Positions 56,863-63,947 of a DNA stretch of 63,947 nucleotides are shown here, in pieces. The notes below the pieces were generated by a model. It did no database searches, was not told where the DNA came from, and saw only the letters and a program-made list of their open reading frames with translations. A program made the translations under genes and the position numbers. Source of the stretch: a virus; IMG/VR virus record IMGVR_UViG_3300022602_000092, positions 1 through 63,947 of that record. The stretch is one strand, 5' to 3'. Numbering within the stretch: position 1 is the first letter of the stretch; each line of letters begins with the position of its first letter.

Positions 56863-57234
56863 GTGGACGAAATTAAACAACTACTGGACCAATACCCCTA
56901 CCTAACCCTCCTAACCTACGGAGGAAATGAGTATATTGGAATTATACAAAACGCAGACGAGCAGATTACAACAATCTACGATTTTGCCAGCCTTAAATCC
57001 CCCGAACAAAAGATATTGTTCCTACAATTGGGAGACACGTGGTGGTGGGAAAGCAATAGAATTATTCCTATCAACGTGTTTTTAAAGCAGGAGTGGAGCC
57101 TGTTCAAGTTCTGCGTTAAAACTATGAACAGCAAAGATGTAGAGATCAAGGTAGGCCCGCAAGTGAGCCTAAAAGAGATGGCTATGAAGCGTAGTAAGCG
57201 TCGCTCTATAACCCTTGTTCGCAAAGTAAGTTGA
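56863..57234 (+). CDS. Conserved T4-like phage protein of unknown function (GTG start)
   Basis: 123 residues. 'LLDQYPYLTLLTYGGNEYIG' and 'IIQNADEQITTIYDF' read like a small SH3- or Sm-like barrel and are familiar from hypothetical proteins of aquatic T4-like phages. The C-terminus is basic ('MKRSKRRSITLVRKVS'), fitting nucleic-acid binding. The start is GTG, directly after an ATAAATA element. Its last 29 bases overlap the convergent polymerase-like gene. Confidence 0.6.
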   Translation: MDEIKQLLDQYPYLTLLTYGGNEYIGIIQNADEQITTIYDFASLKSPEQKILFLQLGDTWWWESNRIIPINVFLKQEWSLFKFCVKTMNSKDVEIKVGPQVSLKEMAMKRSKRRSITLVRKVS

Positions 57235-57781
57235 TGTGCACACAGACTAGATGTGCGTAAGATATTGAATGACTCTTTTTAAAAGTATATTCTTCACTGG
57301 CATCCCAAATAGTTTCTGAGATTCGACTCCAAGTTTCGCCAATCAAATGACGTTTGCCCGGACGTATCAGTGCCAAAAGCATGGCCATACGAGGTATTGT
57401 GTTGACTGCTTCGGGGCATTTGATCAGTGTGTCGTAATGATTACCAATGTGTATTAGTCTTGCACAAAATTCTGGATCATATAACTTTTCCCAAGCAGGT
57501 TCCTGAGCCATTAAATCCTTTAGATGTTGTTCACTTTTAATCTGTGTATATAATGACACATTCAAAAAGTCCAACTTCATATAGCCCCAATCTTCTGCGG
57601 CTTTGTGATCTATTGTAGCAACACCAGTCATGGGATCTATTGGTATGTCTGTGACATATATGCCAGTGTTGTGCTTGATCAGTTTGCCGTCTCGAACTAT
57701 ACCTGCAGGGTTATGTTTTAATAATTTTAATGCGTCTTCCCTATTTGGAAAGTCAATGTCAATATCACTTTTAAATTTCAT
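57206..57781 (-). CDS. Miniature C-family DNA polymerase (DnaE palm)-like protein
   Basis: 191 residues. Three features match the DnaE active-site region: D8-I-D10-F in 'SDIDIDFPNRED' (DnaE D-x-D-F with D401/D403), H37-x-x-G leading to 'VTDIPIDPMTGV' and 'WGYMKLDFLNVS' with D71 (DnaE K-F-D-F-L-G, D555), and 'FKKSHSISYAHLV' (DnaE N-K-S-H-x-x-A-Y-A). All three catalytic aspartates are retained in one-sixth of the usual length, so most of fingers, thumb and PHP are missing. T4-like aquatic phages carry similar genes, function unknown. Polymerase activity is unproven; a regulatory or structural relic is possible. Confidence 0.6.
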   Translation of the reverse strand: MKFKSDIDIDFPNREDALKLLKHNPAGIVRDGKLIKHNTGIYVTDIPIDPMTGVATIDHKAAEDWGYMKLDFLNVSLYTQIKSEQHLKDLMAQEPAWEKLYDPEFCARLIHIGNHYDTLIKCPEAVNTIPRMAMLLALIRPGKRHLIGETWSRISETIWDASEEYTFKKSHSISYAHLVCVHINLLCEQGL

Positions 57782-58479
57782 AAACCCGCTTCCTTGAGAA
57801 TAAGTTTAACCCATTCAACATCGGCCATATAGTCCGAAAATTTCTTTTGCCAAAAGTCTGGATCAATCCAAGGCATTACAATCGCCGTTTGATCTTCATT
57901 AAGTCCATCAAGAAATCCAATGCCACTGTCGCAATTAAATACAATCCAAGGACTGATCCGCCCAGTACTAATATGGTAAACAATACGATTTGCATTACCA
58001 TATCTAAAATAATCTGAAAAGCCGTTTTTAAGTTCTGGATGTGAGTCCGCATATCCTGTCATTTCCTTTATGGCTCGCTCTAGGGCATCCTTGGTGGATT
58101 CTTTCTTTATATATTCCCCAAGCCACTCAGTATATAGCGTATCTTTACACCAAAAGTCCAGTTTCTTGTTGTTCTTTAAAAGCCAATCCGAGAAAGTAAT
58201 GAAATTAATGCAACGGATGCTGACACAATACCTACCAAAGTTAACAAAGGCATTATAATAAGGGCTCTTAGCAAAATCCTCGTAGGACTTGAGTTTAGCA
58301 CTGCCTTGTGTATATTCATAGAATCTGAGATACGCTTTGAGACCCCATTGAACTCCTGTTTCATCTCGTTGATTATGGCGACGCTTGGCTTCACAGAGGT
58401 GCGCCAATAGGGTTGTTTCTTTTCTAAAAGGCTTTTCACAATATCGACAACTATAAGTATTCTTTGATTCGTTTATCAT
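57778..58479 (-). CDS. C2H2-like zinc-finger phage protein
   Basis: 233 residues from the ATG at 58479; a longer frame to 58524 is possible. 'YSCRYCEKPFRKETTLLAHL' gives C-x2-C...H, with a following Cys or His ('CEAKRRHNQ') completing a zinc finger. The rest is a helical and aromatic domain ('WLLKNNKKLDFWCKDTLY', 'VMPWIDPDFWQKKFSDYM'). Conserved in T4-like aquatic phages as far as I know, without assigned function. It overlaps its neighbours by 4 and about 29 bases and lies in the replication block, so a DNA-related role is likely. Confidence 0.6.
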   Translation of the reverse strand: MINESKNTYSCRYCEKPFRKETTLLAHLCEAKRRHNQRDETGVQWGLKAYLRFYEYTQGSAKLKSYEDFAKSPYYNAFVNFGRYCVSIRCINFITFSDWLLKNNKKLDFWCKDTLYTEWLGEYIKKESTKDALERAIKEMTGYADSHPELKNGFSDYFRYGNANRIVYHISTGRISPWIVFNCDSGIGFLDGLNEDQTAIVMPWIDPDFWQKKFSDYMADVEWVKLILKEAGL

Positions 58480-58921
58480 CCCAACCGAATTCCCTTGCCA
58501 ACTGTTTAATATCGCTTTTATCATTTAGTTCTGCCAATAGTTGGATCTCATCATCCTTGTAATGTGGATATAATTCTCGTAAAAGTTTTTCTATTTTAGA
58601 ATTTGAGGTTTCACGTTTCTTTTGTTTGATCCACGTGTGTCGCATCTTGCCCATACCCGGGCTTACTGTTGTGGCCAATAACCATTGAAAGTTTTTGTGT
58701 TGCGTACCACTTATATCAAAGAAGTTTTTATTAAGTCTCTCATTGGTGCTCATTAGGTAATAGGCCTGCATGTCTGCATCACCATCCACACAACTGCCCC
58801 AACGTATCATTAGGAAAGGGCTAAACTTTTTCTTTTCTTCTTCAGTTAAGTCGTTAAAGAACTCTCGGTTCTTTGTGTCAAACTGAGCCATTTCATATGA
58901 GATGTTTAGTTTATCTTCCAT
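58451..58921 (-). CDS. Conserved phage replication-block protein, possibly clamp-loader small subunit (gp62-like)
   Basis: 156 residues. 'FSPFLMIRWGSCVDGDADMQ', then 'STNERLNKNFFDISGTQHKN' and 'FQWLLATTVSPGMGKMRHTW', is a strongly patterned sequence. The order of conserved blocks and a C-terminal helical bundle ('DIKQLAREFGWDDKRIKEYL') recall the gp62 clamp-loader subunit of aquatic T4-like phages, but identity is too low for me to be sure. No Walker motif. It sits between UvsW-linked genes and the polymerase-like gene. Confidence 0.5.
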   Translation of the reverse strand: MEDKLNISYEMAQFDTKNREFFNDLTEEEKKKFSPFLMIRWGSCVDGDADMQAYYLMSTNERLNKNFFDISGTQHKNFQWLLATTVSPGMGKMRHTWIKQKKRETSNSKIEKLLRELYPHYKDDEIQLLAELNDKSDIKQLAREFGWDDKRIKEYL

Positions 58922-59150
58922 GATCTTTTTTCAAGTTATAGTATACTATAGCACGTTCCAACAGTTCTTGCAAGCCTTCGTCCTTCAAGGCCATTCTACG
59001 GATCTCGCCCCACATTTTTTGTTCCTGTAATTGCTCGTACAATGATTTACCATCACTGGTCACATCACTATACAATTCACGTTGGCTGGTTCCAGGCAAG
59101 CGTCGGTAAACAGTCTTGCCTTTATCGGGGCTTTCAAATATATCGCTCAC
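58911..59150 (-). CDS. Small conserved hypothetical protein
   Basis: 79 residues. 'MSDIFESPDKGKTVYRRLPG' is a start I associate with short hypothetical proteins of aquatic T4-like phages; the rest is one or two helices ('SLYEQLQEQKMWGEIRRMAL', 'LQELLERAIVYYNLKKD'). It overlaps the next gene by 11 bases. Function unknown. Confidence 0.6.
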   Translation of the reverse strand: MSDIFESPDKGKTVYRRLPGTSQRELYSDVTSDGKSLYEQLQEQKMWGEIRRMALKDEGLQELLERAIVYYNLKKDHGR

Positions 59151-59151
59151 G

Positions 59152-59655
59152 TTACCAAACCTTATTATAATCCACTACTTCACTTTGTCTGCTGATGTCT
59201 TTGACAAAGTAAACACACATGGGCCCATCAATGCCTTCCTCTAAGGGAACTGCCAACATCTGTCCGGGTTTTAGTTTGGGGAAATACCATTTGACATCTT
59301 GATAGATGTCTACAATTTCAACTGGAAAGAAGTCAGGACGGAAACTGGTGCGGGGATTAAATGCAAACGCACTGAAACCACGATCATTGATACTGGTCAA
59401 GGGCACTACTTCCAAATCGCCCTGTTCCTTTTCACCGATCAGCAATTGCCAATCCACGGGCATTTTGATAATATGATTGCCAATCTTTAACACCAATGCT
59501 GGGCTATTGAATGACTCCATAAAGATCAAGGGTATAAAAAAGTAATCGGGTTCTTTGGGATTACTGTTGTCCAATACACAAAAATTGAGTTCATCAATCT
59601 CATTGGGTATCTCGTTCATCTCAAAACTGCGATTCTCGAGGGTTAAAATTCTCAT
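59152..59655 (-). CDS. Conserved T4-like phage protein of unknown function
   Basis: 167 residues. 'FFIPLIFMESFNSPALVLKI' and 'INDRGFSAFAFNPRTSFRPD', then 'IVDIYQDVKWYFPKLKPGQM', 'LAVPL' and 'QSEVVDYNKVW', form a well-patterned beta-rich protein. I associate this set of motifs with a conserved hypothetical of aquatic T4-like phages. It overlaps the sulfotransferase-like gene by 4 bases. It may belong to replication or late-transcription machinery; unproven. Confidence 0.65.
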   Translation of the reverse strand: MRILTLENRSFEMNEIPNEIDELNFCVLDNSNPKEPDYFFIPLIFMESFNSPALVLKIGNHIIKMPVDWQLLIGEKEQGDLEVVPLTSINDRGFSAFAFNPRTSFRPDFFPVEIVDIYQDVKWYFPKLKPGQMLAVPLEEGIDGPMCVYFVKDISRQSEVVDYNKVW

Positions 59656-60389
59656 AGGGTTAGTTCTCTGTTGTAGTAATTATAGTATATTTCACGGGTA
59701 CTTTGCAACCATTTAGAGTGTATATTGGCTATATGTTCTTGTGAAATAGACAGATTTAACTTTGTCACAATATCTAATATGCAATTGGGTGAGTGCAATA
59801 GACTTTCAGCATCATATATTTGTTTATTTGCAACAACTGACGTTAGCGCCAATAAATTCTTTGTCAAAACTTTGTTTGTTTGTAGTGCATGACGCTTTCT
59901 TTCCACTTCAACTACGTGGGTAAATTGATTTAGTGAGGGATTTTTACTATGGTATAAGTCCGTGACAGCGTCAATATTCTGTGGAATCACAAATATAAAC
60001 TCACAGTCCTGCAATCTCCAATGGCTAATTTCCTCTGATCTCAAATTTCGATCTATTTGATAACGATCATAACACAACAGTTGATTGTTTTTGGTGATGG
60101 CATCAATTTCCGTTTGTGTGCCATGACAATCATAAGCCAACCGCCATTGTGGGTTCCAGTATTCAATACCACCACGATAGTATTTGTTATAAAACTGTTG
60201 CCGTATGCTCCACTCTCGTTGGAGCCAAGTTTCAGAAGTCACTGGAGTGGAATAATAATCCAACAACCATTTATACCTATCTGTTGTTTCGGCACAAAAT
60301 TCAAATCTTGAATCAAGGGTTATAATGTTGCGTATTAGATTACCACCAGCGCCCCATGGAAAGCAAACAATGATGTTGTTTACTGCCAT
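59652..60389 (-). CDS. Sulfotransferase-like P-loop protein
   Basis: 245 residues. 'NNIIVCFPWGAGGNLIRNII' is a 5'-phosphosulfate-binding-loop-like start (G-x-G-G-N in place of G-x-x-K/R). Later parts show 'FVIPQNIDAV' and a helical end. Family members transfer a sulfo group from PAPS to sugars or proteins. It is inserted between UvsW and a conserved replication-block gene with overlapping codons. The enzymatic call is moderate. Confidence 0.5.
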   Translation of the reverse strand: MAVNNIIVCFPWGAGGNLIRNIITLDSRFEFCAETTDRYKWLLDYYSTPVTSETWLQREWSIRQQFYNKYYRGGIEYWNPQWRLAYDCHGTQTEIDAITKNNQLLCYDRYQIDRNLRSEEISHWRLQDCEFIFVIPQNIDAVTDLYHSKNPSLNQFTHVVEVERKRHALQTNKVLTKNLLALTSVVANKQIYDAESLLHSPNCILDIVTKLNLSISQEHIANIHSKWLQSTREIYYNYYNRELTL

Positions 60390-61837
60390 TCTACCTTCTC
60401 TAGGCTAAAGGGATAGTTGGCTTCGGTGTAGAACTTTTTTCTAGCCGTAAGGTGTCTTTTGGCAAACTTACATGTTGATGTAATGTCCCAAATCTCCACG
60501 TGATCCTTGTCTACCGCTTTGCGTATACCTCGTCCAATGCTTTGTATAACGCGAACAAAGCTTTTTCCGGGTTCCACAAGAACCAAATTAAAAATACGAG
60601 GGATATTAATACCCACTGCGGCCACACCGTAAGTCGCCACAATAATCTTGCCAGTAGCAGTCGCCACAGCGTCGTATTCTTCTTGTCGTTTTGTCCCTTT
60701 AGTTGCTCCACTTACAAATACCGCCTCTTCACCTAAATATTCTACCAATAGTTTACCTGTTGCTACCCGATCTACTAGCACCAGTGTATTGCCTGTCTCA
60801 TTAACTCGGAGAATTAAGTTTCTCATATAAGTTAATCTACCTGTGGTCTCTAACAGGTATTTCAATTCCTGTTGGTATTCTTTATACTCAACGTGATCAA
60901 TTAACTGTACAATGTTAACATGGCAATTGGCAAGGTGTCCTGCTTCTTGAAGATCACTGGCACTGAGTTTTCCAACTACCGGTCCCAGACTACAGTATAT
61001 ACTTATCTTCGCGTGTTCCTCCTTGGGAATTGTTCCAGTTAATCCCCAGCGAATTGGTACATGTGCAAATACTGTGGTCAATAAAGTTTTAAGGGCATCT
61101 GCTTTGGCCATGTGTACTTCATCAACCATAACACACACAACACCCGCAATAAAGTCTCCGATCTCTACTTCGGCTTCTCCGCTTTTAGTACTTTTCATCA
61201 TGTTGTTTAGACTTTGCCAAGTACAAATAGTATGCGTCTTGTTGTATTCTTTGCGTTCACCAAAATACACACCCACATCCAAGCCCAAGTTAATGTAGTC
61301 TGCTTCTGTTTGCGTGACCAAACTTCTATTGGGCACGATGACAATACTTCGTCCATACTTTTCCACACTCTTGCTCAGTGCCGCAGTCATAATTGTTTTA
61401 CCTGCACCTGTGGCAACTTCCTGTACACTTTGCCGATTCTCTAAAAATCTGTTTAGTATGTCAGGTTGATAGTCTCGCAAGTAAATGGGCTCGCCCTCTT
61501 TGGGGTGTCCCTTGGGCCACTTTTTGTCTGCAAAAGTATCTTCGGTTATGGGATCAAATTCAAACTGTGTGCTATAGTCACGTTGGTCTTCTAACTCAAC
61601 ATCATAGTTCAAGTTTTCCAAGATAGGCAATATCTCGGGTAACAGGTTAATATAAGTACTGCCGCCCAACTGAAAGAAACTGACTTTGCCGTCCCAACGT
61701 CCCAGTCTTACCGATGGTTGATAGCGTGCACCCGGAACTTCGTATTTAAATTTATCTACTAGTTTTTTACGAACACTGACATCAAGCCCTTCTAGTTTGA
61801 CATTGACTTCATCTTTAATTATTAGTTTAACTTGCAA
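60380..61837 (-). CDS. uvsW: UvsW-type superfamily 2 DNA helicase
   Basis: About 485 residues from a TTG at 61837 with AAAGG 9 bases upstream; an ATG at 61891 would overlap the previous gene by 65 bases. N-terminal 'FKYEVPGARYQPSVRLGRWD' is the UvsW DNA-binding domain start. 'VQEVATGAGKTIMTAAL' is Walker A, 'VCVMVDEVHMAKA' the D-E-x-H box, 'RWGLTGTIPKEEH' motif III, and 'VRVIQSIGRGIRK' motif VI (Q-x-x-G-R-x-x-R). It unwinds branched DNA and R-loops, promoting the shift to recombination-dependent replication. Length is near T4 UvsW (503). Confidence 0.92.
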   Translation of the reverse strand: MQVKLIIKDEVNVKLEGLDVSVRKKLVDKFKYEVPGARYQPSVRLGRWDGKVSFFQLGGSTYINLLPEILPILENLNYDVELEDQRDYSTQFEFDPITEDTFADKKWPKGHPKEGEPIYLRDYQPDILNRFLENRQSVQEVATGAGKTIMTAALSKSVEKYGRSIVIVPNRSLVTQTEADYINLGLDVGVYFGERKEYNKTHTICTWQSLNNMMKSTKSGEAEVEIGDFIAGVVCVMVDEVHMAKADALKTLLTTVFAHVPIRWGLTGTIPKEEHAKISIYCSLGPVVGKLSASDLQEAGHLANCHVNIVQLIDHVEYKEYQQELKYLLETTGRLTYMRNLILRVNETGNTLVLVDRVATGKLLVEYLGEEAVFVSGATKGTKRQEEYDAVATATGKIIVATYGVAAVGINIPRIFNLVLVEPGKSFVRVIQSIGRGIRKAVDKDHVEIWDITSTCKFAKRHLTARKKFYTEANYPFSLEKVEWQ

Positions 61838-62999
61838 GATCTGGTACCTTTGTGTCTCGTTTAGCATATACTTCTGCGGCACAATAAACAATCTTTTCGG
61901 CGTTTTGCACCATTAGACTTTTATCCCCACCAAACATCATACCAGCACTGCTGATCAGCAATGGTATCTTTGCTTCAGTTACGGGAATGGTACAATGATA
62001 GTATTTGAAACCATCCGCCCAAGTTCTTTTCTTAACGTCCCTGGAGATTTCAACAACACCCTCTCTCAGTTGTTTTAGTTGTGCCAACAGTTTTCCACTT
62101 AGATCAGGTTCATAAATCACAACTGGCCAACGTTTCATTTCATCTGCGTAGTCCAGCACACTTGCAAGATTCTCGACAATTGCGGTGGGATCCAATTTGG
62201 CTTCTCTGCTGACAGCAAGATTATAAAAACGTGGGGTACTTGTGGCTACTACTTGATCTGCAATCGCTTTACTGATTGTATAGCCCAGGACTGCACTCAT
62301 GTCAACCAAACGCAACAAATTGTCCACACCAAATCCACCTAAATTGTTTTCAATGTATTCACTCAAACTGTCAGGGCAATTGGAGATAAGCAATTTATCA
62401 TCTGCATACTGCAATTCTATTGTGTAAGGGCGAGATTCAACTTCTGCGATCAGTGCATTTAGTCTACGAACTTCCTCATCAATTTCAAAATTGTTTTGTT
62501 CTGCCCAAGTTGAGAGCCAAACCAAATTGTATTCAGTGAGTGCAAAACTCCAAACCTTGGCTTCCTTGTCCCATACTCCTTGCCCTTGACTTTCTTTTCT
62601 AAAGTCTCGCAAGCCTTCAATTAAATTGCTATTAAAAGGGAATGTGACTTGTATTTGATCATTAGACACAGACAACTTTCTAGTATAGTCCATGGCTCGC
62701 AACGGCAAACGCCACATGGCTCGTTCTTCAACAGGAGACACATCCACGCCTTTTGCGGCCAACTGCCGCTTGTATTTGATCACAATCTTGACTGCCAATT
62801 CACCCTGTTTTTCTGTGAGTGCACGTCCTTCACTGGCAGTTGTGCTCATACTGTTTAGCACATCAGTATCATAACGTGCCAAATTAATTATAGGATCAAA
62901 GGCATTTAGCCAAGATTGAGGTTTGGTTTTTAGTGTCACAGGATCTCGAATTCCTGCAATAACTTCTAAATAATCTTCAACTGTGGTGTATTTGTTCAT
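61827..62999 (-). CDS. HARP-domain-like protein next to UvsW
   Basis: 390 residues. 'QIQVTFPFNSNLIEGLRDFR' then 'GVWDKEAKVWSFALTEYNLV' resembles the HARP domain of SMARCAL1-type annealing helicases (Phe/Pro...W-D-x-x-x-K-x-W-x-F-x-x-x-x-Y). The N-terminal 100 residues and C-terminal half ('KRWPVVIYEPDLSGKLLAQL', 'MMFGGDKSLMVQNAEKIVYC') are unassigned. It overlaps uvsW, suggesting a paired function. A TATAAT about 10 bases before the ATG may be a host-type promoter. Confidence 0.6.
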   Translation of the reverse strand: MNKYTTVEDYLEVIAGIRDPVTLKTKPQSWLNAFDPIINLARYDTDVLNSMSTTASEGRALTEKQGELAVKIVIKYKRQLAAKGVDVSPVEERAMWRLPLRAMDYTRKLSVSNDQIQVTFPFNSNLIEGLRDFRKESQGQGVWDKEAKVWSFALTEYNLVWLSTWAEQNNFEIDEEVRRLNALIAEVESRPYTIELQYADDKLLISNCPDSLSEYIENNLGGFGVDNLLRLVDMSAVLGYTISKAIADQVVATSTPRFYNLAVSREAKLDPTAIVENLASVLDYADEMKRWPVVIYEPDLSGKLLAQLKQLREGVVEISRDVKKRTWADGFKYYHCTIPVTEAKIPLLISSAGMMFGGDKSLMVQNAEKIVYCAAEVYAKRDTKVPDLAS

Positions 63000-63041
63000 A
63001 AGTACAATTATACACGATTTCGATTAATAAAGCAAGCCATA

Positions 63042-63947
63042 ATGGATATGAACCAGGACAGATTGGGTTATTACCTAGTCGGTGATAAGAAATTCTATAG
63101 TAAGACATTGGCGCTTTTAGAAAGTTACAGTCAGCGACCATCAAATTTGACTTGGGTATTTAACGATTCCGTCTATTCCTCTATAGATTGGCAAACGCCA
63201 ATTTATGAATCACTCCCCGAATTATATTTACGTCGAGCGTTGCAATTACGAAACCAATACGACTATTTAGTATTGTACTATAGTGGTGGAGCAGACAGCG
63301 GAAACATTCTCAAAACCTTTATCAATAACAACATATTTTTGGATGAAATAGTAATGCAGTTGCCCGAGTCGGCACGTAAGAATTTCAATGATCGGGACAA
63401 ATCCAACGGAAACATTTACAGCGAATTGGAATTTTCCGCAAAGCCTGTTCTGGAGAAGTATAGGAACAAATTGCACCCAAACACACTGATTAGATATCAA
63501 GACATTTCAAAACCAATATTTGATCTATTTGAAAAAGATAATTGGTTTGAAACCAACCCCATGGGCACCAATATATCCATAGCAGGTATTGCTAGACAAG
63601 CGGCACAAGTGGCGGAAACACATATATTGGATCTATGTTATAAAGGTTTGAAAACTGCTCAAATTGTGGGAGTGGATAAACCGTTGGTTCATTTTGATGG
63701 CCGAAACTATTATGCATATTTCCTTGATGTTAATGCAATGCATAGCCCACCAGTGGATCTAACTAAAAATGAAATCTTTTATAATTTATATCAAACAGAA
63801 TTTTTTTATTGGACTCCTGATATGCCCGAGATAGTGGTCAAACAGGCCCAAGAAATCAAAAAAGTCTGTGAGGTAAGTGAATATCATAGAAATATGATGT
63901 TGAAATCTTTTGTAAAACATATATCAGAGTTTCGACCAGTATTGCAT
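63042..63947 (+). CDS. PP-loop ATPase family protein (paralog 4), 3'-truncated
   Basis: The frame stays open to the window end: 302 codons visible. PP-loop S81-G-G-A-D-S86 after 'YDYLVLYY'. The module 'GYYLVGDKKFYSKTLAL', 'ESLPELYLRRALQLR', 'IVGVDKPLVHFDG' and 'FFYWTPDMPEIVVKQAQ' match paralogs 1 and 3 at equal positions. It is divergent from the HARP-like gene. The missing C-terminus should be about 80 residues by comparison. Confidence 0.75.
   Translation, partial: MDMNQDRLGYYLVGDKKFYSKTLALLESYSQRPSNLTWVFNDSVYSSIDWQTPIYESLPELYLRRALQLRNQYDYLVLYYSGGADSGNILKTFINNNIFLDEIVMQLPESARKNFNDRDKSNGNIYSELEFSAKPVLEKYRNKLHPNTLIRYQDISKPIFDLFEKDNWFETNPMGTNISIAGIARQAAQVAETHILDLCYKGLKTAQIVGVDKPLVHFDGRNYYAYFLDVNAMHSPPVDLTKNEIFYNLYQTEFFYWTPDMPEIVVKQAQEIKKVCEVSEYHRNMMLKSFVKHISEFRPVLH

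Noticed and set aside
1-63947. tRNA genes
   Set aside because: Gaps between genes are at most about 130 bases and I saw no cloverleaf with a TTC-anticodon-type core in them. A tRNAscan run would settle this.
1-63947. CRISPR array
   Set aside because: The only regular repeats are in-frame 72-bp coding units in a fibre gene, without distinct spacers.

Overview
The window looks like an internal piece of a large, lytic, T4-related myovirus genome. The signs are a gp41-type helicase and gp61-type primase, a UvsW helicase, NrdA and NrdB with a homing endonuclease between them, a PAAR baseplate spike tip, very large tail fibres, phage-type exonucleases and dozens of T4-late-like TAAATA promoter elements. 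Genes are packed tightly: no gap exceeds about 130 bases, stop and start codons overlap as ATGA or TAATG, and most genes lie on the minus strand. Two TctC/Bug-type periplasmic receptors, ribosomal protein bS21, ClpS and an A-type Fe-S protein point to a Gram-negative host, possibly an aquatic betaproteobacterium. That host is an inference. Terminase, portal, major capsid and DNA polymerase genes are outside the window.

Layout. 1-3192 (+): glycosyltransferase-like genes, a DUF4337-like membrane protein and small paralogs. 3189-5016 (-): a lysis-like set of DD-peptidase, 44-residue membrane peptide and LysM/transglycosylase. 5061-11078: glutamine-amidotransferase-like protein, nucleotide-sugar dehydrogenase, secreted proteins, an outer-membrane-barrel-like protein, a kinase-like protein and small membrane proteins. 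11133-17682 (-): an unusual metabolic operon with two TctC-like receptors, two PP-loop ATPases, a 2OG-oxygenase-like protein, a class IV aminotransferase, a DEDD exonuclease and a cytidylyltransferase. 17679-20827: ClpS, Hsp20, bS21 and a large membrane/coiled-coil protein. 20891-26926: tail fibre, virion proteins, SleB hydrolase and PAAR. 26928-33747: glutaredoxin, SGNH hydrolase, ribonucleotide reductase, PD-(D/E)XK nuclease. 33764-37249: surface-glycan-type genes. 37246-44417: Fe-S carrier, virion proteins, and five adjacent genes whose products start with a T4-like capsid-targeting/cleavage signature. 44453-48081: helicase, primase and a third PP-loop ATPase. 48121-56793: three lectin-like LamG proteins and a 1961-residue fibre. 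56863-62999: conserved replication/recombination genes, including a miniature protein that resembles the DNA polymerase III alpha palm, and UvsW. 63042 to the end: a fourth PP-loop paralog, truncated by the window.

How the parts may work together. Helicase, primase, UvsW, exonucleases, RNR and glutaredoxin serve replication and nucleotide supply. ClpS, Hsp20 and bS21 could redirect host proteolysis, folding and translation. Lectin-like fibres, glycosyltransferases, SGNH hydrolases, sulfotransferase-like proteins and UDP-sugar dehydrogenase concern glycans. The most distinctive content is the four-copy PP-loop family with its paired TctC receptors, the run of putative capsid-packaged enzymes (ligase-like, nucleotidyltransferase, GNAT, kinase-like), and the promoter architecture, in which a TAAATA element often sits 4-7 bases before the start codon and contains the previous gene's stop codon. 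Family calls rest on motifs read by eye; no database search was run.
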